NCBI GenBank assembly: GCA_963513935.1
Contig: OY740774.1
Location: forward strand, 95,859,668-95,923,667
Reading direction: 5' to 3'
DNA length: 64,000 bases
From: Aphrophora alni
Taxonomy: Eukaryota > Arthropoda > Insecta > Hemiptera > Aphrophoridae
Shown here: positions 1 through 11,639 of the stretch, one piece after another
How positions within the stretch are numbered: the stretch's first letter is position 1
Layout: each line of letters starts with the position of its first letter
Translations under genes and position numbers: made by a program
Notes under the pieces: generated by a model
The model's database searches: none
What the model was told of the DNA's origin: nothing
The model's input: the letters and a program-made list of their open reading frames with translations, nothing else

Positions 1-2
<2 letters not shown>

Positions 3-55
<53 letters not shown>
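3..55. repeat. (AT)n microsatellite at the window edge
   Basis: Uninterrupted alternating A and T from near the first base to position 55. The array may continue outside the window. It is one of about nine such tracts in the window. Confidence 0.97.
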
Positions 56-60
<5 letters not shown>

Positions 61-1754
61 GATTCTGTTATATATGATAAAAATAAATAAATTCACATAA
101 GCTATGCTTTTGTGTTATAGTCGTAATATACAAAATAACACAGACCTAATAATTACCATTTATTATTTTCGAAACGTAACTAATGAAATATTTAACTTCC
201 TGTAGGCAAAATGTGATCGAAAACGTAATTTTATAAAATATTACCCTAAAACATAACACAAATGAATACATTTTTCGTTGTAGATAACATTTTACGCTTG
301 TGCTTCCAGCCAATAAACGTATTAAACCACCAACGATTTGATGGATCGAACTTGTCTGAGACGTGTTTTTACAATATATTAGTTGTATAGAGTTTTAGAG
401 TATATTTATATAGTAATATAAAATCGCTTACCACAATATCTCATTCGTTTTAATAAAATATTTAAAAGTAATGTTATTTTCCATGTAGAGTACATTTATA
501 TAAATTCAAAGTTTTTGTAGTGTATATGATGTTTACATTGAAAATGTTTGAAAAAGTCAAAAATAATATCTATATAATTATAGAAAAAAATAAACAAGTA
601 AATGAAATATAAAAAGATGGTGCTGAATTTTGCTGTTAGGAAATAGATATGGAATTAAATATAAAACACGAAGAAAATATGTGGTATCAAACAATTATTG
701 TTGAAAGTAAGTAAATATGATAATACAATTTAATAATAGTATTTAAGAATTTGGTTTTGAAGTAATCAAACATTTCTTCAATTTTGTTACATCCTCTGTT
801 TAATAACTCTTGGAGTGAAAGATTTAATGATTCATTTTAACTTGAATCCTAAATTTAGCCTACTATGAGAGTAAATTTAATAAATAATGTTTTATAAATA
901 ACTAATCTACTTAATTTATATTTATTTTGGCATTTACTTCTATAGCCATATTTTTTTCTGGCTATATTTTTACAACAACATGGATATACTAATGAAGTAG
1001 AGAGAATTCCATAGAGCTACAATTCATTGTTTGCCAACACCGCCTCTTACAGAGTATGACTTGAAGTATAATTTACTAATTGAATGTTAGATCTAAAGAT
1101 AAATTGAAATATGCCTCTATTATGGAGCAAATTTATAGCATTTAGTTCATAGTGCTAGGCTAATTTAAACAGTATCTGTCAAGATTTAAAAACTTCGGTA
1201 TCTGTATTTTTTAAACATAAGCTATCTATTATAATTATATAGATTTAGCTACTATATGAAATTCTTAGAAAAAAAATGTATTACTCTTTTTTAGTTCATT
1301 ATTATTTCATCCAATGTGCCGTAATATTAGAAAGAATATCAAAATTACTTAAGTCGCTTGTCAAAACTATAAAGATAATGATATAGGCTACACAAAACTT
1401 TATATATGATCAAACCATCTTTTGTAACCATATTTATTTGGACGTTTTTAGGATTATTGTGTTATTGCACTATTGCTATTTACGATTACAGTGAAAATAC
1501 ATATTTCTAGTTTACTTTAGAAGACAACCAGCAGTAATAGGAAAATATTTGAGTTTATATGTATATTTGATAGTGTAAATTGGTCATACTATTTAATAAT
1601 ATAAGAAATGAAATATCCCAGATAAACAGTATTTTATTTTTAAATATTTGTATAAATCAAATATGAATTCCATTATTATGTTGTTTATTTATTCAATTGT
1701 GTATGCAAATTTTGTTTATACTTATTAAAGCAGTGGCTAAACGTGTTTCATGTT
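56..1754. other. AT-rich stretch with no recognised feature
   Basis: All frames are closed by frequent stops and I recognise no motif, repeat copy or RNA gene. The short stop-free stretches here are what this base composition gives by chance. Confidence 0.6.
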
Positions 1755-1965
1755 ATTAAAACATCTTATACGTAAAAAAAAACATTTTACCTGGTGGAAA
1801 ATAATGTATACGTTCACAACGCGACATTTTATCACATATTATGAACCTTACGTCGCAATAAATACCTTTAAGCTACCCCTTAAAACCTCCACCAGAATGG
1901 AACTCAAGCGATTTATTGATACTTTACTGAATTACTACTAGAGAGTGGGCATAAATTCCATATCA
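1755..1965 (-). repeat. Dispersed repeat family A, copy 1
   Basis: Read on the minus strand, this segment matches 49186-49390 and more weakly 59035-59150. Shared blocks are a piece reading ATTTATGCCCACTCTCT, then GTAATTCAGTA, GTATCAATAAAT, GGAGGTTTTAAG, then (A/G)TATTTATTGCGA-like and G(T/C)GTTGTGAA, in the same order and spacing, with small indels. A 63-codon plus-strand frame lies across it, but the matching frame in copy 2 is shifted by one base, so I do not treat it as a gene. The family is unknown to me; a SINE, a MITE or a decayed element fragment are all possible. Confidence 0.6.
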
Positions 1966-2311
1966 CTGAATATTATGAGAAGATTTATTATGTAAAAAGA
2001 ATAAATATTTTCCATGAATAAAATTATATGATACTAATTATTATAACTTTTGAAATATACAGTGTGTCACATAACTCGTCACTATAAAAAGTTCAGGACA
2101 CGTGTGACATATTAAAAAAATAATATAACGTTGACCTGCGTTATTCATGAATGTGGTTTTAATGCAATTTATCTTCTCAAAATACTGTAAATATGGAGTA
2201 CTCCATTTTAAAAATGAATAGAAATAAAAGTTTATAGTCCACAGTCCAGTGAAAATGACATCTTTCATTTCAAAAACATTATAAATTAACAAAGAAATAA
2301 AGGATTCACAC

Positions 2312-2362
2312 CGTTACAAAACCTTTGACAAATGAAGTGTCACTGCAAGAGATGCGCATGAG
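2312..2362 (-). repeat. Dispersed repeat family B, copy 1
   Basis: On the minus strand this holds TCTCTTG, then GACACTTCATTTGTCAAAG, then TTTTGT. The same block occurs at 43334-43385 (plus) and 52140-52190 (minus). The central 15-nt part is itself an imperfect palindrome (GACA facing TGTC). About 50 bp can be aligned; edges are unclear. Confidence 0.5.
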
Positions 2363-2461
2363 GTAGCGAAAATAGTATTATTTTTAAATGACATGTGTGT
2401 AATTTTTATTTAGTGGAGAAATACTAAACAGTTATTTATACGTTTACTTTAATAAAAACAT

Positions 2462-2465
<4 letters not shown>

Positions 2466-2525
<60 letters not shown>
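2466..2525. repeat. (AT)n microsatellite
   Basis: About 60 bp of perfect alternating A/T, followed by two TATG units. Confidence 0.97.
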
Positions 2526-2534
<9 letters not shown>

Positions 2535-5500
2535 CGTTATTATAAATACCTGGAGAAATGTTTAAAGGAAACCCATCCGGTCATTATCTTTCTATCATGC
2601 AATTAGAATCATAGGATGAGAAAAAATATATTATAAGGTTAGAACATATTTTGACTATAAATAGTCAAATGTTATCACCAGTTAGATATATAATATCAGA
2701 ATTGGGAAAATATTCAAAAAATGTAACAACTGCCTAGCTTGCAGGTCTTTATGATGTCATGGATAGTGAAACTGGAAATAAATTGCTAGTGACCTAGAAA
2801 AAGGCTCAGTTGCATCTTTTTCAGGAAACACTACTGGTTAGCAGAGAGAAATGGCCTACGAACGGTCTTACGAAAGGGACTTATTGATAATTTATTATAA
2901 AGAATCACTATATATGTCGTTCTGGTTAGGACAGATTATATTTAAATAGTTTTGAATGATTAAATATTCGATATATGATAATTATATTATGTTAAACTCA
3001 TGTAGAACAATAAGCATAGAATTATTTAAACTCTTAAATAAATTCTAATAACTATAGGGAAACAAATAATAAATTAATATTAACAATTTGAACCACCAAA
3101 TTTATTTAATGATAATCTGTTCCTTGAATTTAACAATCTAACGAACCCATAGATTAGTTATAAGAATAATCTATTCCTGATAAATAACATGGAACTGAAG
3201 TATTATTTACATATAAGAATTATAAATAAAAATTTCATCATATTTGCATTTACAATATAAGGGGAACATAAAAGAAAACAATGTTTTTTTTATATTTACA
3301 AAAAATTGAGAGATATGAAATACTGATTCTTCTTTATAATATATTTCAGTGTTGTAGACGTTATTGAAGATCAAAAATACAGATAATAATGTTAACCGAA
3401 AAATCCGTTGTAATCGTTTATACATATAAACAAAATCACTTTAGCATATACTTTTGGTTTAATATCATAACCTATAATATTTGGTAATTTTTTAATTGTA
3501 GGTATACAACCCTACTGTTGTATCTTTCATATATGTTTTTCTTGCTTATCTGTGAACTTCTGTTTTGACTGTTGCTGATAAAATGTAAATATATTTATTT
3601 CGTAACTTTACGTTAACGCTTCTTTTCAACTCTAACATTAATTTGATAAAAATATTTGATTACTCAACTAATAAAAAAAAAATCATTGGACTTAACGTTA
3701 GGACACAATACTAATTAATAGTATAGGTTGTGAAGACTGTAAAAATCAAACAAATGGTAATGCCCGTGTAGAATATTTTCTATGGAAACACAACGGGAAT
3801 TTGGTTATTTGTTCAAGCTATGTGTGTATATATTATTTATATTGTATTCAATTTCTGCTGTATTTAAATATATCATACCAAGCACAAATACCTGTAAATT
3901 GTGTTATAATAATCACATTAGTTTTGAAATCTTAACAAGTGAAAATGTTTATGGAATTTGATTACGTTATTATTTAAGTACATTATGAAACTCTCAATAA
4001 CTAAAACAATTCAACTCAAGGTGTTAATGTTGTATGAGGAAATTAGGAATGATTCTGAATTACAAATTAAAATAAGGAAAGTATTACATTTGAGGGAACT
4101 TTCAGAATATATTAAGTGTACATGAACATTTATCGCTATGTAAGTGAAGACTTGATGGGAATTTAAAATTGTTGTAAAAGATATTAAATTAATCTAGTAA
4201 AATAAATTAATATTAACAAATGATCTCAAATTCAGCAAATTATATGAGATATAATAATTATTGTAAATATTTATTATTAATATTACTTAATTGTCATATT
4301 GGACAATATTCAATATATAAATTCTAAACTGTTTTGTAGTCATTGAGTAATGTTTAAAATGAAAATATATTTTGTTATATCTGTTTCAATTTCTTCAAAA
4401 TTATTTTGGATATGAATCAGTAATTTTTTTTAAAATATTTATTATTTGGTTATACGTTTAAAAAGGGGCATGGTATGTAATTAAAAATATTCAATAAAAA
4501 AATTAAATAACTAATGTTGGAATCAATATGACACCGTCTTATTAAAACATATTTCTAATATAATTACTAAAAGATTAAAATAACAAAAAACAACAAAATA
4601 GCATCACATTTTGTTGCAACTTTGTGAAATAAGATTAGTGTATAAATAAACACAACTCAACCACTATATTTTACACTAATAAGTTACACTTATTTTCAAT
4701 GGAATTATTTTGAACCCTTCTATATGTTAAGTAATCAAAACGTTTAGTATATTGATAAGTCCTAGTATTTGATGAAGTTATTATAAAGTAAAATTAGATA
4801 ATAACATTACATAGAAATAATAAATATAAATTCTGAATCATTACAGCAGAATAAAAACTTGGTGATTTGGTATTAAACTTTCGACTGCAAAAGTTGGGCT
4901 TAATTCGGACTTTAAAACAATATTAGTTCTGAATTAATAGTAAATACTGATGTCAAAGTTATTTTAAACTACATTGTAAAATATAAATTTCAAACCCCCT
5001 TAGTAGTGGTTATGTGACCGTAACAACATCTGGCTCTACATACAATATCTGTCGCTCGGTACTATTGTGTGGCTCGAACATGAGGTTTAATTAAACACAG
5101 CTGTGTTGAAACCAGATTTTTTACTTTATTCACCACTCTCTAATTTGTTTTGTCAGTTTAAGGTTTATTTTTACTACACACCTAATGTTAGAAATGACTT
5201 TAAGATGATGGGTAGAAATTGCATTATTTTCCTAGATGGATACATTTTTAGCACTTAAAAAAATAAAGATTTTATATTTTTATAGTAAATTATTGAAAAT
5301 AAGAGCTTTTTAATTGTTATAAAATACTATTTATTTTGGAAACGTCTTATACTTTTTAGTAAAACTAAATTTCCAATATAAACTTATTTAGAGCATATTG
5401 TAATATAAAATAAAATATACTATTTCATCCCTCTCAACTAATATTCTTACCTATCGTTTAACAATGACGTCAAATGCAGTACTATAAAATGATTTGTACC

Positions 5501-7049
5501 TTCTTTCTTTATTTTAATTTTAATATATGTATTCCAAAAGATATATGTTTTATCAATAAAATAATGAAAGAAACAATTGTTAAAGTAATAATTAATTTAA
5601 TTATTAGGTTTTATATTATGATAAACATTTAAATATTAGAATCAAATTTTACATTTATCTTATAAATATCTGATAACTTATATCATTTTTAATTGCAGAA
5701 ATATCATTACTTTCTCTCCTTTCCTGATATTTTAAATGCATCTCTTATTGCCATTTCATTTAATTGATGTAAGTAAATACGTTTGCATGATTAGTAAACT
5801 AAATGTATTTTAAATAGTAAGTTATGAAAAATAACAATTCTTTTTCTTGTAATTAATATCAACAAATCTGATTGTTAAAGTAAGATAGCATCCTTAATTT
5901 GATTCCACTACTGCAGATGCAATCACTATCTGTAACAAAGTAGGTGTACGTCAACTTAACATCCTAAAATCATTACAGTTCAATCGTAAGTACGTCCGAT
6001 TATTGTGATATAATAGTATGATATCTGTGAATTGATAAACTTTGCAATTATACAGTTTTTGTCAGTCTCTAATTGTATGCATTATATTATTTACCTCCAA
6101 TCTAAGTGTAAAAGTAAATTTTGTATATTTTTTATGATGCTACAGTTTACTTTCTCTAACTAATAATAGTTTCCTTAAACGCACTACACTCAAACTTTAA
6201 TTGTCACAATTTATATTTTATAAATTCTGGATTAACAAAGAGGTAATGAAATTCATTAGCGGATTTTACAGGAAAATATATAATTATAAAGCTTCCATGA
6301 GATCAAGAAGGTAAAAATGAATTTTCCATTTATGAATTTTAAGTATATTTTAAACATCAGAACGGTTGACCTTCTTAATATTAATATTTAAAACTTTCCT
6401 GTAATATTAAACATTAAAGCTAAAAGCTATAAATAAACTTAACGTAATAGAACATATATCTCCCAGGGTTGTTAAATGAAGTTTTCACTTGCGGAAATCG
6501 AACAAACTTATATCCATAATTCATATCGGTCCGGTAAATAGATATCATGGTTTCTATTTCCGTTACCTCTCGTACCTGAAAGTTAAATAATCAGTTTACT
6601 CAGACATTACCAACGCAATATTTATTGTTTTTATCTCGTACATTATTTAAGCTTCGCCCTATAAAATCCCTAAATAATAATAAACTTATTGTTTGGATAA
6701 TAAAATGCAAGACAATTTTAAAGGTTGTCATCATTGAAAAATGTGTTTGCCAAATTACACTTAATTCCCTCACGAAGTTCATATTAAGATTTTATAATTA
6801 CAAAGTTGATTTAAAAAAACACAGCAGAATTCCTTGTATAGTTCAGAATAGAATTACAATGTTATGATGCTTCCATCATTAAATTTTAGGAAACAAATAA
6901 ATGAGTTTCCACTTTTAAATAACTTTTTTATTGTTTTGGGGGTGTCTCACCGTACCATTAAACATATGTTCGTTATATAATAATATGACAAGTTCTATTG
7001 TTCCACTCTTTTCATATTCGCTTAGAAATTTCAACCATATTTCTCTAAC
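2526..7049. other. Long AT-rich stretch, nothing recognised
   Basis: No frame above about 80 codons and no homology that I can recognise. A slightly GC-richer patch at about 2710-2880 and another at 5010-5110 stand out in composition but carry no motif I can name. Confidence 0.5.
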
Positions 7050-7277
7050 TTAACCTAGCAGCTGAGGTAATAATAAGTATAACCAGGGGGGTAAACTTTC
7101 ACTGTACCCGCCTCCGTCTTTTATGTCTCCAACATCTTCTGTTGAATATATCACCGTGTTTACCCGATCTACTACAATAGTTTCCACAAAACTGTTTGCT
7201 GTCCGCATAATACCATGAGCATAAATTAGATTTTGGATTGTGTAATTTACAAATGTTTGCATAAGGCCGTATATCAT
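7050..7277 (-). CDS. Exon-like open frame, unknown product (low confidence)
   Basis: A 75-codon frame with a balanced amino-acid mix, including Gly, Asp, Pro and Trp, unlike the Ile/Lys/Phe/Tyr-rich chance frames nearby. It contains a VVDRVNTVIYSTEDVGD segment and ends SLPPWLYLLLPQLLG. The last codons read CTA GGT TAA, so CTAG|GTTAAG could be a weak splice donor. Local GC content is above the surroundings. No upstream in-frame continuation or clear acceptor is seen; the next 40 bases on the 5' side are an AT tract. I do not recognise the protein. It could equally be a fragment of a decayed mobile element. Confidence 0.22.
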   Translation of the reverse strand: MIYGLMQTFVNYTIQNLIYAHGIMRTANSFVETIVVDRVNTVIYSTEDVGDIKDGGGYSESLPPWLYLLLPQLLG

Positions 7278-7296
7278 TATACGTGAATATACGCTT

Positions 7297-7316
7297 TATA
7301 TATATATATATATATC
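7297..7316. repeat. Short (AT)n tract
   Basis: Ten TA units just upstream (minus strand) of the exon-like frame at 7050-7277. Confidence 0.9.
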
Positions 7317-8355
7317 TAACGAAGCGATCAAAACCAATTTAATACCGCCCTCTACTTTTTCACTATCTTTGTCTCACACAGGCAAAATTTTCTTCTCTCA
7401 ATTACTTTCAAATACACCGTACACTTTGTGACAGACGAACTGTCTAATATTTTATTTCCTTCATACTATCATTCATTACTCCTCTGTATAATACAATATT
7501 TCCAAGCAATGTCAGGACGTGTGAGAAAATAAGAATGATAGAAGTAGAAATTTGGTTAGTGTACATAAACATTAGAAGGGTTTCGTATGCCCCTTTTATT
7601 GAAGACTAAGTTGTGAAATGAATGTAGTTTCCTTGCAACGTACTCCTGAACTCCATTCACATTCAAACATTCAATTTAATCTTAATATTATTTCTAATAG
7701 AACTAATTCTACTCGCTTTATTTTTTTTTACAAAAAAATAACCTACTCCCGTTTATCCTCAATTTTTATTATTCAATGAATTACCTTTATAACATTATAA
7801 TATCCTTATAATAGCGTTTAAAACCCTTGTTCACAATGTAGACAAACTAATCTGTCCTAAGGTCCATTAAAATGACTTTCGAAAATATCGTAATATTTCT
7901 TCAAAACCCTATTGTAACCAATAAAACTTAAAAACACTTCTAAAATATTGCATCTTATTGTCTTATCTACTTATGTGTTTCCTCAAAGCTAGCTCTCGTA
8001 GCCTACAAGAAATCACAAACCTATTTTATTATAAAGTATTTTTAATACAAGGCAATAGAGTTACACGTCACTATTATTCCCGAATATATCATATACGGGT
8101 CACGCACGTCTTATTTTGTATTCCCAAGTTCGCAAAGTCAAATTATATTACAATTTTGTTCAATGTGAATGCGTATAATGAAAAGATGACTCCGCAACTA
8201 GCTGTAATTCTCTGGAAAATTAATTCTCAAATTTAACACGTATTTTTATAATTTTTATTTGATTTTCCAAATTGCAAAAAGAAAAGTTGAGTTATATATA
8301 TTTTGATTAATAATTTTAATCCTATTTAGTAATATATATATACTAAATATATTAC

Positions 8356-8358
<3 letters not shown>
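7317..8358. other. AT-rich stretch, nothing firm
   Basis: A slightly GC-richer piece at 7320-7420 contains TACCGCCCTCTAC and a pyrimidine-rich run. A 92-codon plus-strand frame at 7958-8236 has Ile/Tyr-rich chance composition and no recognisable domain. Confidence 0.5.

Positions 8359-8395
<37 letters not shown>
8359..8395. repeat. (AT)n microsatellite
   Basis: Perfect TA repeat, preceded by an AT-only palindromic segment at 8326-8358 (TTTAGTAATATAT facing ATATATTACTA). Confidence 0.95.
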
Positions 8396-8397
<2 letters not shown>

Positions 8398-9137
8398 TAA
8401 CACATATATATCGTAACAGGCACATAAAATAACACTTTTTTTTTAAATAATAATTTAAACCATGTATCAAGATATGTACATATCGCGTTTGTAGAGGTTT
8501 GTTTTTAACTTTAACCAGACAACATTTACTGAAAAAAAAAAGGTCATGATATCGATAAATTGTTCGTTTTATTGAAATAATGTATTCTTACATTATAAAA
8601 AATTTATCTTACTATACATTTTCTCAAAATTTTCAACATACTCTATTGAGACCAAATGAAAATATATACCTACATAATGTATTACCCATATTATCCGCTG
8701 CACCTTCTTAATTTTCACCAAACCCGTCAAATTCCACTCCGAATATCACACCAAGCGTCACTTTTAATGGAGCTCAGAGAATCTTGAAGCAGATACTGTA
8801 TTTTGTAAAATACTTTCCACACATTACTTAACTTTATCTAAAGTATATATTTTTGAAAAGCTAAAGGGAATGAAATTGAAACCAGACATCTTCATTAAAA
8901 ATCAAATTTATAAACAAAACCTTATTTTAATTTAAAAGTATATTTTATTCAGCTATTTATTTAACTGCAATAATATATATGATTATTTTGAGAAAGTTCA
9001 TGCAAATTTTCCTTACAATGTTACAAGAGTAATAGTTTAAAATGTTAAAAACAAGTTTGATTCTTTCAATACATAGATAAACTAGTAGTCAGTATGTCCA
9101 ACACACTTCCCCTCCTCCTCTCCTTATCAACTATACA

Positions 9138-9256
9138 TGACGTCACACCTACCTACCTGTGTTATCTTGATTATTTCATTTCAGTTCGAAGTTTACTAAG
9201 TGCGTAGTTCGGTACTGAACGTTTTTGTGTTCTTAACAGTATTCACGTGTGTAAGA
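9138..9256 (+). promoter_or_regulatory. Possible TATA-less promoter with CRE and initiator
   Basis: A perfect cAMP-response-element palindrome TGACGTCA lies at 9138-9145. A consensus arthropod initiator TCAGTTCG follows at 9181-9188, so the predicted start is A 9183. No TATA box is present near -30. The next 70 bases are GC-richer than the surroundings, contain an E-box CACGTG at 9244-9249, and end at a GTAAGA donor-like site at 9251. This would give a 68-nt non-coding first exon, since it holds no ATG. No matching coding exon is identified. All individual motifs are short, so this is inference from their arrangement. Confidence 0.35.
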
Positions 9257-10611
9257 GCGTGTGAGTGTGACTGATTATCTTTTAAAAGTGTTTGTGTATA
9301 TATTTTTTATAATTACTAAACTTAAATTAGTTTTGTGCAGAAAAATACAACAAAATATGGAAAAGTACAATTTTGAGGTTATAGCATGAAAGGTAGGCTA
9401 GAGTTACATACATAATTATTATCACATCAATACTTAACCGAACTATATTATTGTTCAATTTGTCAGTGTAAAATGATTTATAAATTGTTATTACAGTAAA
9501 GATATAATACATACATAATTATATATAGTACGAATACAGGATTTCGTAGGTAACACAACGGTGATGTTTGCACATGTGTTAAATCTTACATTTTGAAATT
9601 ACTTTTATTAGTGTAAACAAATTATGTTACTATATTTTTGAATGAAGAAAGAATAAATTAGGATTGGTTTCTTGTATACAGATATAAAAAAAATGTTATG
9701 ATATATTGCTTTATTTAAGTAAAACAACAAACATGTGACTCGTTTTTACAATTTGAATTTTAGGTTAGGTTTTATTTTACGTTTACTGAGTTTTCTATAT
9801 ACAATTTATTTAAGACTTAATTTGAAAAAATAAATAATTAAATAAAATCTTGTAGGACTATATTTTAATAGCAATTTCGTACCTAGGTAAGGATTATTTT
9901 TCATTTAGGTAATCTGTATGGTTTTAATAAACTAAATTTGTTTTAGGCTACAACAAATTTAGGGTGAATTGAAAAAAATAGAAATTAGTTTATTCCTTGG
10001 TTTAAATGAGTAGGATAATTTTGTTACCTTCTATAGTTTATAGTTGTATAATTTAAATTTTATTTTTGACAAGTTATAAATATTGGTAAAAAACCTAATC
10101 AAGATGCTTACAGTAGGCCGTATTGGTTGTACAACACTTTAAAGGACATATTTTCTATCACGTTTTACTCAAAATTTGTGTTTAGTTTTGCTTAATAGCA
10201 TTAAGCAGGTTGATTAATCATAATTTCAAAATAATGGCGCATTTTCAACATTCATAACACGGTTTTTACATAATTTGAATTAAATAATTAGGCCTATTCT
10301 TTTTAAATTGACATATCCCTTTAAATTTATGTAGTCTAACTGAAAATACTAATCCAAATATTTATCTTTTACATAAATATACAAGAAATGTCTTATAGGT
10401 TTAAATCATATATACTTTTTGTGCCATGAAAGGATTGGTTTGATTTAAGTAATATTTATGTTTCAAAATATGCTTAATTTTAGGTTACTAAAAATAACAG
10501 TTTTTTTTTTATAATTAACCTAAACTTTGTTTCTTTATTTGATTTTTATAAAATTATAGAAATCCTGTTATTAAACACCCTATAATTATTTAGTTGGACA
10601 AAGAGCAGGAT
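9257..10611. other. AT-rich stretch between the two promoter candidates
   Basis: No frame or domain of interest. It holds a two-unit TTAGG tract at 9760-9769 and several TAGGTTA-like words. If either promoter candidate is real, this would be first-intron sequence. Confidence 0.45.
9760..9769 (+). repeat. Two-unit TTAGG tract
   Basis: TTAGGTTAGG matches two units of the arthropod telomere repeat. At this length it may be chance. Confidence 0.4.
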
Positions 10612-10747
10612 ATGCATTTCTTGGAATGTGCATAAAGGGTGATGACCTGGAGTTGCATTTCAGCAAAATGTGCAGCTCTGGGATTGTATATATTGCACTA
10701 GGTCGTATAGGATTAGCAAGAGTTGCATAGCTGCAAAGGTGCATAAA
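10612..10747 (+). promoter_or_regulatory. Cluster of TGCA-containing motifs upstream of a TATA/initiator pair
   Basis: Three related partly palindromic blocks lie at 10612-10636, 10651-10675 and 10719-10747. GAGTTGCAT occurs in two of them and GTGCATAAAG in two. Each pairs a TGCA near its start with a TGCA 15-20 bases later. The cluster ends about 75 bp upstream of the TATA box at 10824. It is either a decayed tandem repeat or a set of binding sites; AAATGCA is octamer-like. Confidence 0.35.
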
Positions 10748-10823
10748 GTACAAAGTTTGGGAAAATAAAGGTCATGACATTTTCAAGAATCGTGTTGCGT
10801 ACGTTAAACCGCATTTCTGGTAG

Positions 10824-10893
10824 TATAAATACCCATCCTTTTGTTTTTCAAAAGTCAGTTCAGTTTCAAGTGTGTCTGAGTCTTATTGTAAGT
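10824..10893 (+). promoter_or_regulatory. Possible TATA + initiator core promoter with short first exon
   Basis: TATAAAT at 10824-10830 is followed by TCAGTT at 10855-10860. The predicted start A 10857 is 33 bases downstream of the first T of the TATA, within the normal range. A good donor-like GTAAGTAT begins at 10888, giving a 31-nt exon without ATG. A small non-coding first exon after a TATA/TCAGTT promoter is common in insect genes. An acceptor-like TTTTTTTCTTAG ends at 11428 and opens a 67-codon frame to 11631, but that protein is unrecognised and may be chance. Confidence 0.4.
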
Positions 10894-11639
10894 ATAGCAA
10901 ACAACTTTTCTATTTATTTATTATATTTGATGTCAAGTTTGATTTTCAAATTTAATCCCCCTCCTGAAGCTGTTAATGCTGTAGATTGGAGAATAAACAT
11001 AGTTCCGAAAATGTTTTCTTGTCTTATCCGCCATTTCGTTTTTTACAAAAAATATAACTTTGAACATAGTTAAAATATTGAGTTCAGATTTGGTACACGC
11101 TTTCTTTATGCTACGGTTGACAAACGTACCAAAAACGAAGACATTATTTTGTGTATTTTGAAATTGGCCATTTAAAATATTCAATTGGAATTTCTCAATT
11201 ATAAAAAAATACAAACAAAACAGTTTTTTCTTCTGTAGACCAAAAGGATAAACGAGTTTACAACAACAATTTTAATGTCCTCGTATTTCAACTTGATTTT
11301 GTATTTTACAATTAACTCACAAACCGCCACGTTTTGGATAGAAATGTTTTGTTTGTTTAGAGGCCAAATTTAATAAAAATATATACATCCAATTTTGATA
11401 AAAAATTTAAATTTTGTTTTTTTCTTAGAGCATCTACCCCAAAATTACCCATCTAAAAATAATAAGTCCAATCATGACCAAAATATATCCACAAAACAAA
11501 TATTATTAAAATCGGTTGAGACATTTAAATGTAGAGCAGCACTGAACAATCATCTTTCCAAAAAACAAATTTTTGAACTTCGAAAACCTAATTTAGCTGT
11601 TGTCATACAGTACGGATTTCATCGAATTTAAATCCGTAT

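Noticed and set aside
10933..11214. 93-codon minus frame
   Set aside because: It overlaps a 99-codon plus frame and has Lys/Phe/Asn-rich composition with no domain; perhaps repeat-derived, but I could not find a second copy in the window.
11395..11631. 78-codon plus frame downstream of an acceptor-like site
   Set aside because: Composition is close to chance and the protein is unrecognised. Mentioned only as context for the 10.86 kb promoter candidate.
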